Of a DNA stretch of 64,000 nt, positions 9,566 through 16,224 are shown one piece after another (position 1 is the stretch's first letter; the number at the start of each line of letters is the position of its first letter). The stretch spans positions 62,001-126,000 of the forward strand of contig NZ_BIMB01000017.1 of the NCBI RefSeq assembly GCF_004000865.1, given 5' to 3'. The notes beneath the pieces were generated by a model that worked only from the letters and a program-made list of their open reading frames with translations, was not told the DNA's origin and did not search any database. The DNA is from Paenibacillus elgii NBRC 100335. GTDB lineage: Bacteria; Bacillota; Bacilli; Paenibacillales; NBRC-103111. The position numbers and the translations under genes were made by a program.

Positions 9566-9611
9566 TCAGTGTTAGAAGAAGGTTAGACGATATAGACAAG
9601 GCGAGGGTGCG

Positions 9612-10712
9612 ATGGAAAGAACGTTAACGGATAGAATCAACAACAAAACATGGTCGATTCGACAGACCGGGAATCAAGTTTTCATTTCAAGCAACGGTGG
9701 CAAAGCGAAAGAAAAAGGCTTTGATGAGCCGGAGCAAGCGGCAAAGTATGTGCAGAAGGAAACGTGGAGCAGGCTGAAAAAAGGGTTTGTGCTGCATAAC
9801 CCGCAGGCTGGAGCCGGACAGCCGGTCCTGCACCGTTACATCGGAGGCGGCTACACCGGGTTTATGCCGCTGGCCACGATGGAGGATACGAACGCGTTCT
9901 TTTGCGGCTATGTGGTGGGCCAGTTTGAAAAAGTAGAGATTTATCTCGTGGATGATCAAGGGGAGAAACAAACAACTCACGAGCTTCCGGGACAGCAATT
10001 CATCTTGGATATGCGGCTTTGTGCCGAACAGAACGTCCTGCTGTTGAATATTGACCATCATATTGCAGGGCTTTCTCTGGGTAATGGCGAGATGGAGCGC
10101 TACACTCCGAAGATGCCTGCGAGCACACTGTCGGTATCCGGCTCGGCGGCGCTCTGGTACGACAAGTCCAGCCTTGTCGTCTATGATCTGGGGACGAATA
10201 CCGTCCGCTATACGAAACAGGTGGAATGCGAGAAGTACGGCGGACATAGTACGCAGCTTTGCGCCGCCTTGTCGCACGACGGCAGTCTGATCGCGTATTG
10301 TACGCAAACCGACGAAATCGTAATTGTCGATATGACGACCATGCAAGAGCGCACCATCGCAAAGGACAAAAATGGGATGACGACCAGCATGGCTTTTTCA
10401 CCGGATGACCGATTGCTGTTCACGCAGGAGCAATATGGTTCATGGTCGCTCAAGTGCTACGACCTGAACACGATGACTGGACACAAGGATTGGATGACGC
10501 CGGATATAAAAAGCTTTGCGATCCACGACCGCAGAAGGCTGCTCGCCGTGTACAATTACGGCAAGATTCAGCTGTTCGACCTCCAGACCATGAAACCGAC
10601 GATGGCGTTCGAGGTCGAGCATGTTGTCAAAAATTGCGCCCTTGCTTTTACACAGGATTACCTCGCTGTCTATACGGATTATGGCTGTGTGAGCCTCTAT
10701 GCTCTTGCATAA
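9612..10712 (+). CDS. WGR-like domain plus beta-propeller protein
   Basis: Residues about 1-60 resemble a WGR domain: WSIRQTGNQVFISSNGGKAK, then FDEPEQAAKYVQKETWSRLKKGF. WGR domains are found in PARP-type and MolR-type proteins and are thought to bind nucleic acid. The remaining ~300 residues hold repeats of WD40/quinoprotein style, for example SHDGSLIAYCTQTDEIVIVDMTTMQERTI and FSPDDRLLFTQEQYGSWSLKCYDLNTMTGH. The 366-residue protein is soluble. It is the third gene of the DUF4261 cluster, 46 bases after the second, and a terminator follows. The combination suggests a scaffold or sensor; the function is not known. Confidence 0.7.
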   Translation: MERTLTDRINNKTWSIRQTGNQVFISSNGGKAKEKGFDEPEQAAKYVQKETWSRLKKGFVLHNPQAGAGQPVLHRYIGGGYTGFMPLATMEDTNAFFCGYVVGQFEKVEIYLVDDQGEKQTTHELPGQQFILDMRLCAEQNVLLLNIDHHIAGLSLGNGEMERYTPKMPASTLSVSGSAALWYDKSSLVVYDLGTNTVRYTKQVECEKYGGHSTQLCAALSHDGSLIAYCTQTDEIVIVDMTTMQERTIAKDKNGMTTSMAFSPDDRLLFTQEQYGSWSLKCYDLNTMTGHKDWMTPDIKSFAIHDRRRLLAVYNYGKIQLFDLQTMKPTMAFEVEHVVKNCALAFTQDYLAVYTDYGCVSLYALA

Positions 10713-10716
10713 CACT

Positions 10717-10764
10717 AAAAAACAAGCCGGGGCGCAATTTCGGTTGCACTCTGGGCTTGTTTTT
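10717..10764. terminator. bidirectional intrinsic terminator
   Basis: AAAAACAAGCC and GGCTTGTTTTT are perfect complements separated by a 25-base loop. It lies between convergent genes. Confidence 0.8.
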
Positions 10765-10772
10765 CATTTGCT

Positions 10773-10934
10773 TTATAGCTGATCCGCATTTGAAGACGGC
10801 TTGCCGTAGGGATCGAGATTTTCATCCCCGATGAGATCCACATAATCTTTGGCGCCTTCGGGAACAGTCAATAGATCTGCCGCTTCCGCCGTAGTCTCCA
10901 GATTTTCAATGCCTGCCTGAGTTTCTTTATCCAT
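10773..10934 (-). CDS. small acidic protein of unknown function (53 aa)
   Basis: This short gene encodes MDKETQAGIENLETTAEAAD followed by LLTVPEGAKDYVDLIGDENL and DPYGKPSSNADQL. AGGAGGT lies four bases before the ATG, one of the strongest ribosome sites in the window, and the stop is next to a shared terminator. The protein is hydrophilic, acidic, without cysteine. It lies 15 bases after another short gene of similar character, so both probably share a transcript. I do not recognise it. Hydrophilic acidic small proteins are common among spore proteins, but nothing here proves that. Confidence 0.65.
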   Translation of the reverse strand: MDKETQAGIENLETTAEAADLLTVPEGAKDYVDLIGDENLDPYGKPSSNADQL

Positions 10935-10949
10935 CGTTACCTCCTGTAT

Positions 10950-11099
10950 TTATTCAAGCGAGTATCCTTCCAATTTTTCACGATCCCCGATTTCTTGGGT
11001 GTCATCCGTTCGAAATCCGTCACGTTCGTGTGATGCAAGGTCCTCATAGACCGTTTCGGGATTTCCGTCCGTTTCTTTTTCCAGCTTGTCTTGCGGCAT
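10950..11099 (-). CDS. small hydrophilic protein (49 aa)
   Basis: The product starts MPQDKLEKETDGNPETVYED and ends EIGDREKLEGYSLE. AAAGGAG precedes the ATG by eight bases. It is rich in D, E and K, with no membrane or metal motif. It is the first of two short genes reading toward 10773. The strong ribosome sites of both genes and their close spacing support real translation. I cannot name a family. Confidence 0.62.
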   Translation of the reverse strand: MPQDKLEKETDGNPETVYEDLASHERDGFRTDDTQEIGDREKLEGYSLE

Positions 11100-11153
11100 G
11101 GCTTCATCTCCTTTACAATGGATATCATTTACAGCAAGCGGCCTAATTATTCT

Positions 11154-11181
11154 AAATAAAAAAGACCGCCAAGCTTGGCGG
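11154..11181 (-). terminator. strong terminator on the minus strand
   Basis: The 16-base perfect palindrome CCGCCAAGCTTGGCGG (11166-11181) is followed on the minus strand by TCTTTTTTATTT. It ends a minus-strand transcript that includes the inverted-repeat element at 11191-11378 and probably the Cse60-type gene. Confidence 0.85.
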
Positions 11182-11190
11182 CCGAGTGTT

Positions 11191-11378
11191 GAGAAACCCG
11201 AGAAGTAAAAATTCTCAGACAAATAGAGGTGGGGTTATCCCGCAAGAGTTTACGTCCGCCTTTGAAATCCGTGAAAATACCGCTAGTTGTAATCAAGTTC
11301 ACGGGTTTCAAGAGCGGCTGGAGGGATATACCCCACCGGCGTATGCAGAGAGAATTTTCTAAGCGAAGCGGGTTTCTT
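11191..11378 (-). ncRNA. candidate rod-like structured RNA
   Basis: About 188 bases fold on themselves over nearly their full length. Paired blocks, read from outside in on the minus strand, are GAAACCCG/CGGGTTTC, AAAATTCTC/GAGAATTTT, GGTGGGGT..TCCC/GGGAT..ACCCCACC and TTGAAA.CCGTGAA/TTCACGG.TTTCAA, with internal loops between them. The strong terminator at 11166-11181 follows 10 bases later on the minus strand. An open frame runs through it but has only a weak alternative start without ribosome site. The shape recalls 6S-type RNA, but no family could be assigned from sequence alone; a degenerate small mobile repeat is the alternative. Confidence 0.5.
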
Positions 11379-11400
11379 AACAAGTCCACCAATCGGCGGC

Positions 11401-11592
11401 TTAGTTATCCCGTGTCCGGTAGACAACCAGGATCGTGCTTCTTTGATATTCCCCTTTGTCGGGTTTGCTTTTGATAATCGACCCGTAGCTTATACTTACA
11501 ATTTGATCTTCCGCCAATGTGGCCAGAAATTCGTTGCAGCTTTTCTCGGCAAGCCTGACGTCGGAATCAAGAAACTCTTTCACTTGAATCAT
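11401..11592 (-). CDS. cse60: Cse60-type sporulation protein
   Basis: The 63-residue protein MIQVKEFLDSDVRLAEKSCN... fits the Cse60 family: MIQVK start, LE-type helix, NEFL, then a strand ending in IVSISYGS and a C-terminal STILVVYR strand. In Bacillus subtilis Cse60 is made in the mother cell under sigma-E (established knowledge); its biochemical role is unknown. The ATG at 11592 has AAAGGTG six bases before it; a longer frame to 11631 lacks a ribosome site. Directly downstream on the same strand is the rod-like RNA candidate and then a strong terminator. Confidence 0.7.
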   Translation of the reverse strand: MIQVKEFLDSDVRLAEKSCNEFLATLAEDQIVSISYGSIIKSKPDKGEYQRSTILVVYRTRDN

Positions 11593-11661
11593 GCGTTTCA
11601 CCTTTCTTGGCTTATGATTTTGACCCATCAACCATTAAATGTAAAAAACCGCTTTCATGCA

Positions 11662-11732
11662 GTAAGGCATCCCGCCCGATAGAGTGGAATGCCTTACCAA
11701 TTGACCATAGCATAGAACAACTATGGAGTCAA
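11662..11732. other. two inverted repeats in the region between the Cse60-type and SMI1-like genes
   Basis: GTAAGGCAT (from 11662) pairs with ATGCCTTAC (to 11697), and TTGACCATAG (11701-11710) pairs with CTATGGAGTCAA (11721-11732) with two extra bases. They lie in the divergent promoter region between 11592 (minus) and 11850 (plus), so they could be leader hairpins or operators. No known site was recognised. Confidence 0.4.
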
Positions 11733-11849
11733 ACTTGCTAGATTTTGACGATGAATACTATCCTATTGTGGAAATGAAATTTTGAATTGGTTATGATAGA
11801 GGGAAGCCATACATACAAGAGCCGGACCGAGGAGAGGGCGTTTATCCAA

Positions 11850-12269
11850 ATGAGATATAACGGCATTCGTGAGATCATCGGCAGAGAGCCTTCGAAGCAT
11901 CAATTTGAACAAATATCGGAAGCAGAACTGGAAAAAGAAATCATCGACGGGATTCCGCAAGATTTTGTTGATTTTTTGAAAGAAATCGGACAGGGAACTT
12001 TGGATGATGAATTTTTTCAATTTTTCGGCTGTTTAGTGCAGGCTGACGAGTTTTACGATGAGTTTATTCGTGAAGAAGACCATGAAGAGCTCAAAGATGT
12101 CCTACTATTCGGACGTAAATGTACCGGCGATGCGGCAGGTTTTTGGACAACGGAGGATTGGTCTATTGTCGAGGTATGGCACGACGATGATCTATCCTTA
12201 CATCCCGTAGAAGAAGCGACTTTTGAGGAATATATCAATCAATTGTTTGCACCCAAAGGAGAACAGTAA
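11850..12269 (+). CDS. SMI1/KNR4-like (immunity-type) protein
   Basis: The 139-residue acidic protein contains the pattern of SMI1/KNR4 proteins: an early helix, IPQDFVDFLKEIGQGTLDDEFFQFFG (about 44-69), and a later TTEDWSIVEVWHDD strand region. Many such proteins neutralise contact-dependent or polymorphic toxins by binding them (established for the superfamily); others are orphans. ATG at 11850 has GAGGAGAG 13 bases before it; a longer frame starts at 11787, so the start is uncertain. Its stop overlaps the ATG of the next gene by one base, which indicates translational coupling. Confidence 0.65.
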   Translation: MRYNGIREIIGREPSKHQFEQISEAELEKEIIDGIPQDFVDFLKEIGQGTLDDEFFQFFGCLVQADEFYDEFIREEDHEELKDVLLFGRKCTGDAAGFWTTEDWSIVEVWHDDDLSLHPVEEATFEEYINQLFAPKGEQ

Positions 12270-12619
12270 TGGATGAGAAATTGCTTAAAAAAATTGTAAT
12301 GAACGTCCCTTTTTCCTACCCGCTGGCGGAAGGAACCACGATTCAAAAAAATGCCAACGATCCGAAGCTGCAAGTGAAGTGCTGTTATCTTACCGTCGTA
12401 AATAAAAGCGATGATACGGGAATCGAGGTCTTTATTAAGCCGGACACCTATTTCTTGGTTACGAAGGCCACTTATAATTATGACACCTTTGAAATGACTG
12501 TGGTCAGGCAGCTGGAGAATATTTCCGTTCACTATAGTGAACTTCCGGATTATATCGGACAAGAAAATATGAGCCTGATTGACGATCGGCTGACTTATTA
12601 TTTATTTAAATCCCTGTAG
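12269..12619 (+). CDS. unknown protein coupled to the SMI1-like gene
   Basis: This 116-residue soluble protein starts on the last base of the preceding stop (TAATG) with AAAGGAG upstream. It is beta-rich, with KLQVKCCYLTVVNKSDDTGIEVFIKP in the middle and no membrane segment. I do not recognise a family. Coupling to an SMI1-like gene suggests a joint role, perhaps a second immunity-type protein. A hairpin terminator follows. Confidence 0.6.
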   Translation: MDEKLLKKIVMNVPFSYPLAEGTTIQKNANDPKLQVKCCYLTVVNKSDDTGIEVFIKPDTYFLVTKATYNYDTFEMTVVRQLENISVHYSELPDYIGQENMSLIDDRLTYYLFKSL

Positions 12620-12624
12620 CAGGT

Positions 12625-12669
12625 GAAAATACATTTTTCATGATGAGGATCATGTTGAATGTATTTTTC
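12625..12669 (+). terminator. hairpin terminator
   Basis: GAAAATACATTTTTCATGAT pairs with ATCATGTTGAATGTATTTTTC around a four-base loop (one mismatch), ending in a T-run. Confidence 0.6.
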
Positions 12670-12713
12670 GTATTGGCGAAAAAAGGTAATTTTAATGGGA
12701 GAGTGGGGAGCTC

Positions 12714-13349
12714 ATGGCTTGGACACTGGATAATGCCGTCGACCGTCATAAAGAAGCGCCCTATACTTTCTATACTCCGAGCGCTGAAGTCTTGGACAGG
12801 CTGCAGGCGGGCGACTTGGTCAAGCTCATCTTTATGGCGGAGGAAACGCTGGATAACGGCTGTGGAGCCGAAAGAATGTGGGTGAAAATCGTCGAGCGGC
12901 ATGCTTCCGATTTCCGTGGGGAACTGGTCAATCATCCGGTATACTTACAATCTCCACAATATGGAGATATGATTCGTTTCAACTCGGTACATATTTGCAG
13001 TACGCAATTAGACGACCCGCGCGCGAAGGAAATGGATTATTATTTTGACTACAAGGTCATCGTGAGTAATGACGTTCTGGAACGAGAACAATTTAATTTT
13101 ATGATGAAGGATGAGCCGAACAACGAACAGGACACGGGATGGATGTTTTTCAGCGGGTACGAGGATGACGATTATAATGCGGACAGCACAAATTTTCAAG
13201 TCGTTTCCTTGGGAGTCGTATTAAATATGGACGATTCGATCATACCTTATTTGGATGCCGAGCCTCGGAGCGCCTATGAAAGAGACTTGGAATCCGGCAA
13301 GTTTGTATTCGTCGAAGATTATGATTGGGACGCGTACGATGATGAATAG
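12714..13349 (+). CDS. DUF2185 (Imm33-like) protein, copy 1
   Basis: The 211-residue soluble protein has an N-terminal ~100-residue beta-rich part (AGDLVKLIFMAEETLDNG at about 31-48, RMWVKIVER) and a C-terminal DUF2185 part with VIVSNDVLERE, DTGWMFFSGYEDDDYNADS and a DDSIIPYL helix. DUF2185 is classed with Imm33-type immunity proteins. A clear paralogue lies at 31982-32611, colinear over the full length. GGGGAG precedes the ATG closely. A zinc-ribbon gene follows after 49 bases. No toxin gene is adjacent, so it would be an orphan immunity-type gene. Confidence 0.78.
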   Translation: MAWTLDNAVDRHKEAPYTFYTPSAEVLDRLQAGDLVKLIFMAEETLDNGCGAERMWVKIVERHASDFRGELVNHPVYLQSPQYGDMIRFNSVHICSTQLDDPRAKEMDYYFDYKVIVSNDVLEREQFNFMMKDEPNNEQDTGWMFFSGYEDDDYNADSTNFQVVSLGVVLNMDDSIIPYLDAEPRSAYERDLESGKFVFVEDYDWDAYDDE

Positions 13350-13398
13350 TTAGGCTTCGAAGTTTAGGAATAATGCTTGCCAAAGGGGGTTATAAAAA

Positions 13399-13635
13399 AT
13401 GGTAGAATGTCCACACTGCGCGAAGCCTACAGCGTTTCAAAGGTACTGTTCCCATTGCGGAACCATTATACAGCATACGGTCGAAGAGAAGTTCGAGCTG
13501 CTAAGCGAGGCTGTCGAGAAGGCGCTCAAGAAAGAACGCCAAAAGCGGAAAAAGAAGAGGCGGGTAAAAATACTTATTGGCATAGTTATCATTTTATTGG
13601 CCGTCTATGTTGGAGTGAAAAGCGTCGGAACGTAA
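13399..13635 (+). CDS. zinc-ribbon protein with one membrane helix
   Basis: The 78-residue protein begins with a double CxxC zinc ribbon, CPHC(4-7) and CSHC(18-21). A charged, Lys/Arg-rich helix follows (about 36-55), then a single membrane helix (ILIGIVIILLAVYVGV). The ribbon is therefore cytoplasmic with a C-terminal anchor. AAAGGGGG precedes the ATG. It lies in the row of genes leading to the Thg1-like gene (22 bases to the next start). Function unknown. Confidence 0.8.
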   Translation: MVECPHCAKPTAFQRYCSHCGTIIQHTVEEKFELLSEAVEKALKKERQKRKKKRRVKILIGIVIILLAVYVGVKSVGT

Positions 13636-13657
13636 AAACAATGGAGGGCGGAAATCC

Positions 13658-14395
13658 GTGAAAAAAGATGAGTTTGGAAACCGGATGAAAGAGTATGAGC
13701 ATGCGTTCCGGCACAGCTTGCCGCGCCGTCTCCCGATTATTGTCAGAATCGACGGCTGTCATTTTCATTCTTTTACCCGTGGCATGAAGAAGCCCTTTGA
13801 CGAGACGTTGACCCATGCCTTGTGGGAAACGTGCAAGTACCTTGCGCAAAATATTATGGGATGTAAAATTGTTTATCATCAAAGTGACGAGATTTCCTTA
13901 TTGCTTACCAATTATGATAAGTTAACGACCCAGTCATGGTTCGAAAACAATATTCAAAAGATCGTTTCCGTATCCGCCTCCATGGCGACGGCCAAGTTTA
14001 ACGAAGAGATGCGAAGGATCGATCCGGATAAGCCTTTGGCGATCTTCGATAGCAGGGCATGGGTGCTTCCGCACGATGAAGTCGCCAATTATTTTGTATG
14101 GAGACAGCAAGACGCTACGAAAAATAGCATATCGATGGTGGCCCAGGCCCATTTTCCGCATAAGGAACTGCAAGGACTCGATGGAAAGCAGCTTCAAGAT
14201 AAGCTCTTTCTGGAGAAAGGGATCAATTGGAATGATCTGCCCGTATGGCAGAAGCGCGGAGTATGCATCACCAAGCAGTCGTACTATAAAGGCGAAGCCT
14301 TAAGAAGCAAATGGGAAGTGGATGACGAGACGCCGATCTTCTCGCAGCATAGGGAATACGTGAATCAATATGTTTATTTGGACAAGGGGGAGTAG
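13658..14395 (+). CDS. Thg1-like 3'-5' nucleotidyltransferase (tRNA 5'-end repair type)
   Basis: The 245-residue protein carries the Thg1 palm domain: IIVRIDGCHFHSFTRG with the metal-binding Asp32, and YHQSDEISLLL with Asp77-Glu78. FVWRQQDATKNSI near residue 148 is the family's conserved Arg-Gln/Asn segment. Thg1 enzymes add nucleotides in the 3'-to-5' direction; bacterial Thg1-like proteins are known to refill truncated tRNA 5' ends rather than add G-1 to tRNA-His (established for Bacillus thuringiensis and archaeal members). GTG start with GGAGGGCGG upstream. The kinase gene begins two bases after its stop, which suggests an RNA-repair cassette. Confidence 0.85.
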   Translation: MKKDEFGNRMKEYEHAFRHSLPRRLPIIVRIDGCHFHSFTRGMKKPFDETLTHALWETCKYLAQNIMGCKIVYHQSDEISLLLTNYDKLTTQSWFENNIQKIVSVSASMATAKFNEEMRRIDPDKPLAIFDSRAWVLPHDEVANYFVWRQQDATKNSISMVAQAHFPHKELQGLDGKQLQDKLFLEKGINWNDLPVWQKRGVCITKQSYYKGEALRSKWEVDDETPIFSQHREYVNQYVYLDKGE

Positions 14396-14397
14396 GC

Positions 14398-14832
14398 TTG
14401 GAGTGCGTCCTGTTCATTGGCATTCAGGCTTCCGGTAAATCGACCTTTTACAAAGAAAAGTTTTTTAAAACGCACATCCGAATTAACTTGGATATGCTGA
14501 AAACAAGACACAGAGAAGACATCTACGTGGCTGCCTCCATCGAAGCGAAGCAGCCGTTCGTCGTCGACAATACGAATCCCACACCCGAGGAGCGAAAAAA
14601 GTATATTGAGGCCGCGAAGCGGGGGAGGTTCAAGGTGACCGGCTATTATTTCGAGCCGGATTATGCGGAGTCCATGAAGCGAAATGAACTCAGGGCAGGG
14701 ATCGAAAAGATTCCGGAGATCGGCATCAAAAGCGTCCTTAAGAAATTGACCCCGCCCGACGCCGATGAAGGATTCGACGAATTGTATAAAGTGATTACGC
14801 AGAACGGCAAATTTATCGTATCAGAGCTATAA
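14398..14832 (+). CDS. P-loop kinase, polynucleotide-kinase-like
   Basis: The 144-residue protein contains a Walker A motif GIQASGKSTF (about 7-16), RINLDMLKT and VVDNTNPTPEERKKYIEAAKRGRF, the layout of the small kinases related to the 5'-kinase domain of T4 polynucleotide kinase/PNKP (AAA_33 group). It could phosphorylate RNA or DNA 5' ends, or a small molecule. The TTG start at 14398 is favoured because AAGGGGG of the upstream gene's end lies seven bases before it. It is tightly packed behind the Thg1-like gene, and the HD hydrolase follows after 22 bases. A 5'-kinase would supply or remodel 5' ends for a Thg1-like polymerase; this is inference. Confidence 0.72.
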   Translation: MECVLFIGIQASGKSTFYKEKFFKTHIRINLDMLKTRHREDIYVAASIEAKQPFVVDNTNPTPEERKKYIEAAKRGRFKVTGYYFEPDYAESMKRNELRAGIEKIPEIGIKSVLKKLTPPDADEGFDELYKVITQNGKFIVSEL

Positions 14833-14854
14833 CGCTATAAAAGGAGAGTGCGAC

Positions 14855-15283
14855 ATGTCCGATTTAACCAAAGCGATTCTCATCGCCACTGCCGCTCATC
14901 AAGGCCAGTTGGATAAAGGCAACCAGCCTTACATTCTTCATCCGTTACGTTTGATGCTGAAAGCGCCGGATAACGACTCAAGAATCGTTGCCGTTCTGCA
15001 CGATGTCATCGAGGATACGGACGTAACGATTGAATCTCTCAGGCAAGAAGGCTTTGCAGAGCGTTTCCTGGAGGCTCTCGATTGTCTCACGCGCAGAGAT
15101 TACGAGACCTATGAGGAATTTCTTCAGCGAATCAAGCCAAACGCTTTAGCCAGATACGTGAAGCTCTTGGATCTGGAAGACAACCGGGATGTTCGAAGAA
15201 TAAAGAATCTTTCGGAAAAAGATTTTGAGCGCCTGCAAAGGTACGAGAAAGCCGTAAATTATCTGCTTTCCAGAAGCCCGTAA
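14855..15283 (+). CDS. RelA/SpoT-type HD hydrolase (MESH1-like, short)
   Basis: A 142-residue single-domain HD protein. The metal and phosphate motifs of the RelA/SpoT hydrolase domain are present: AAHQGQLDKGNQPYILHPLRLM (His15, His29), VLHDVIEDTDVT (His49-Asp50, Glu53-Asp54). LARYVKLLDLEDNR near 110 supplies the last Asp. There is no synthetase domain. Related short enzymes hydrolyse (p)ppGpp or NADPH phosphates. AAAGGAG precedes the ATG by nine bases. It closes the Thg1-kinase-HD unit and runs convergent to the PilZ gene four bases later. Confidence 0.82.
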   Translation: MSDLTKAILIATAAHQGQLDKGNQPYILHPLRLMLKAPDNDSRIVAVLHDVIEDTDVTIESLRQEGFAERFLEALDCLTRRDYETYEEFLQRIKPNALARYVKLLDLEDNRDVRRIKNLSEKDFERLQRYEKAVNYLLSRSP

Positions 15284-15287
15284 CTCT

Positions 15288-15668
15288 TTAATTTACCGTA
15301 ATTTTTCGTAGCGCCGTTAACGTTCGCAGTCCGGCGATCAGATGTCTTCGTTCGGACTCGTTCATCATGAATTTCACGCCGTAATGATAGAGCGCGTTCG
15401 TAGATTGCAGCTGCCAGCGAATCGAACCGTTGAGCTTCAAAAGCTCTTCTTGCAGCTGCACATGCAGAATGATCTGCAGCTTGTTGCTGGCCGCGTTCAA
15501 ATTTAAGGGAGTCACGATTTTGCATCCCGAGTTGCTGATATCCATCAAGGTTGCCTTTACCGGTGTGCTCGACGTTGAATTGCCGTTAATATTCGTGACT
15601 TCGAAATAGCAGACGATTGGGGTATTTAAATTATATCGAAAAGCATCGTTTCGCTTGTTATGATACAT
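15288..15668 (-). CDS. PilZ domain protein
   Basis: The 126-residue protein fits PilZ: an N-terminal arginine segment KRNDAFRYNLN, then ATLMDISNSGCKIVTP with the DxSxxG motif, and a C-terminal WQLQSTNALYHYGVKFM strand. PilZ domains bind c-di-GMP through RxxxR and D/NxSxxG. Here the two arginines (6 and 11) have four residues between them instead of three, so binding is uncertain. Single gene, no partner enzyme nearby; convergent with the HD hydrolase. Confidence 0.78.
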   Translation of the reverse strand: MYHNKRNDAFRYNLNTPIVCYFEVTNINGNSTSSTPVKATLMDISNSGCKIVTPLNLNAASNKLQIILHVQLQEELLKLNGSIRWQLQSTNALYHYGVKFMMNESERRHLIAGLRTLTALRKITVN

Positions 15669-15780
15669 GACGCACCGCCTTCAATAGGATTGGATAGCTG
15701 ACCCCACAATTGGTATCGTTTATACATATATCGGTAATTATGATTATTTATTTAATCTTTTTGTTCCCTGATATGTCAGC

Positions 15781-15815
15781 TTTACAAATCTATAAAAATA
15801 GATATAATGATGCGT
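15781..15815 (+). promoter_or_regulatory. leaderless promoter with operator of ArsR gene 1
   Basis: TTTACA (15781-15786), 16-base spacer, TATAAT (15803-15808). The expected start of transcription falls on the ATG at 15816. The spacer contains the perfect inverted repeat ATCTAT-AAAA-ATAGAT (15788-15803), so a bound ArsR protein would block polymerase. Confidence 0.7.
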
Positions 15816-16127
15816 ATGGATCCTTTATTGATATATAAAGCATTGTCTAACGAAACCCGTCGTCAAATTATGGTGTGGTTAAAAGACCCGGAGCAACATT
15901 TCGATAAAACCCCCTATATCGAACACGGGATCGATTTCCGCATCGGCGTGTGTGTATCGGATATTCAAGCGAAAGCGGAGCTTGCCCAATCGGTCGTGTC
16001 CAACTATTTGTTAACGATGCAAAAAGCCGGCTTGTTGGAAGCGGAGCGGTATGGGAAGTGGACGTTTTATCGTCGGAACGAAAAGACCATTCAGCAATTT
16101 GCCGAGTATATTCGGACCGAACTTTAG
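15816..16127 (+). CDS. ArsR-family repressor 1
   Basis: A 103-residue winged-helix protein: MDPLLIYKALSNETRRQIMVWLKDPE at the start, helix-turn-helix AELAQSVVSNYLLTMQKAGLLEAERYGKWTFYRRN. The Cys in GVCVSDI is present, but no CxC metal site as in ArsR/SmtB proper, so the ligand is unknown. It is paralogous to the gene at 20537. The mRNA would be leaderless because the -10 box ends seven bases before this ATG; two upstream in-frame ATGs overlap the -10 box. The MFS transporter gene follows after 97 bases and is the likely target. Confidence 0.85.
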   Translation: MDPLLIYKALSNETRRQIMVWLKDPEQHFDKTPYIEHGIDFRIGVCVSDIQAKAELAQSVVSNYLLTMQKAGLLEAERYGKWTFYRRNEKTIQQFAEYIRTEL

Positions 16128-16224
16128 AAAGAAAGGAGGGACGCTCTTTTTTTTATTTTTTTTGCATATTCATATCTATATATATGTATTTGAAGATTAC
16201 ACATGGAATGGAGATTTGTGAGAA

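Noticed and set aside
11147-11392. 81-codon minus-strand ORF in the rod-like element
   Set aside because: Alternative start without ribosome site; it runs through the hairpin and terminator, so the DNA is better explained by RNA structure.
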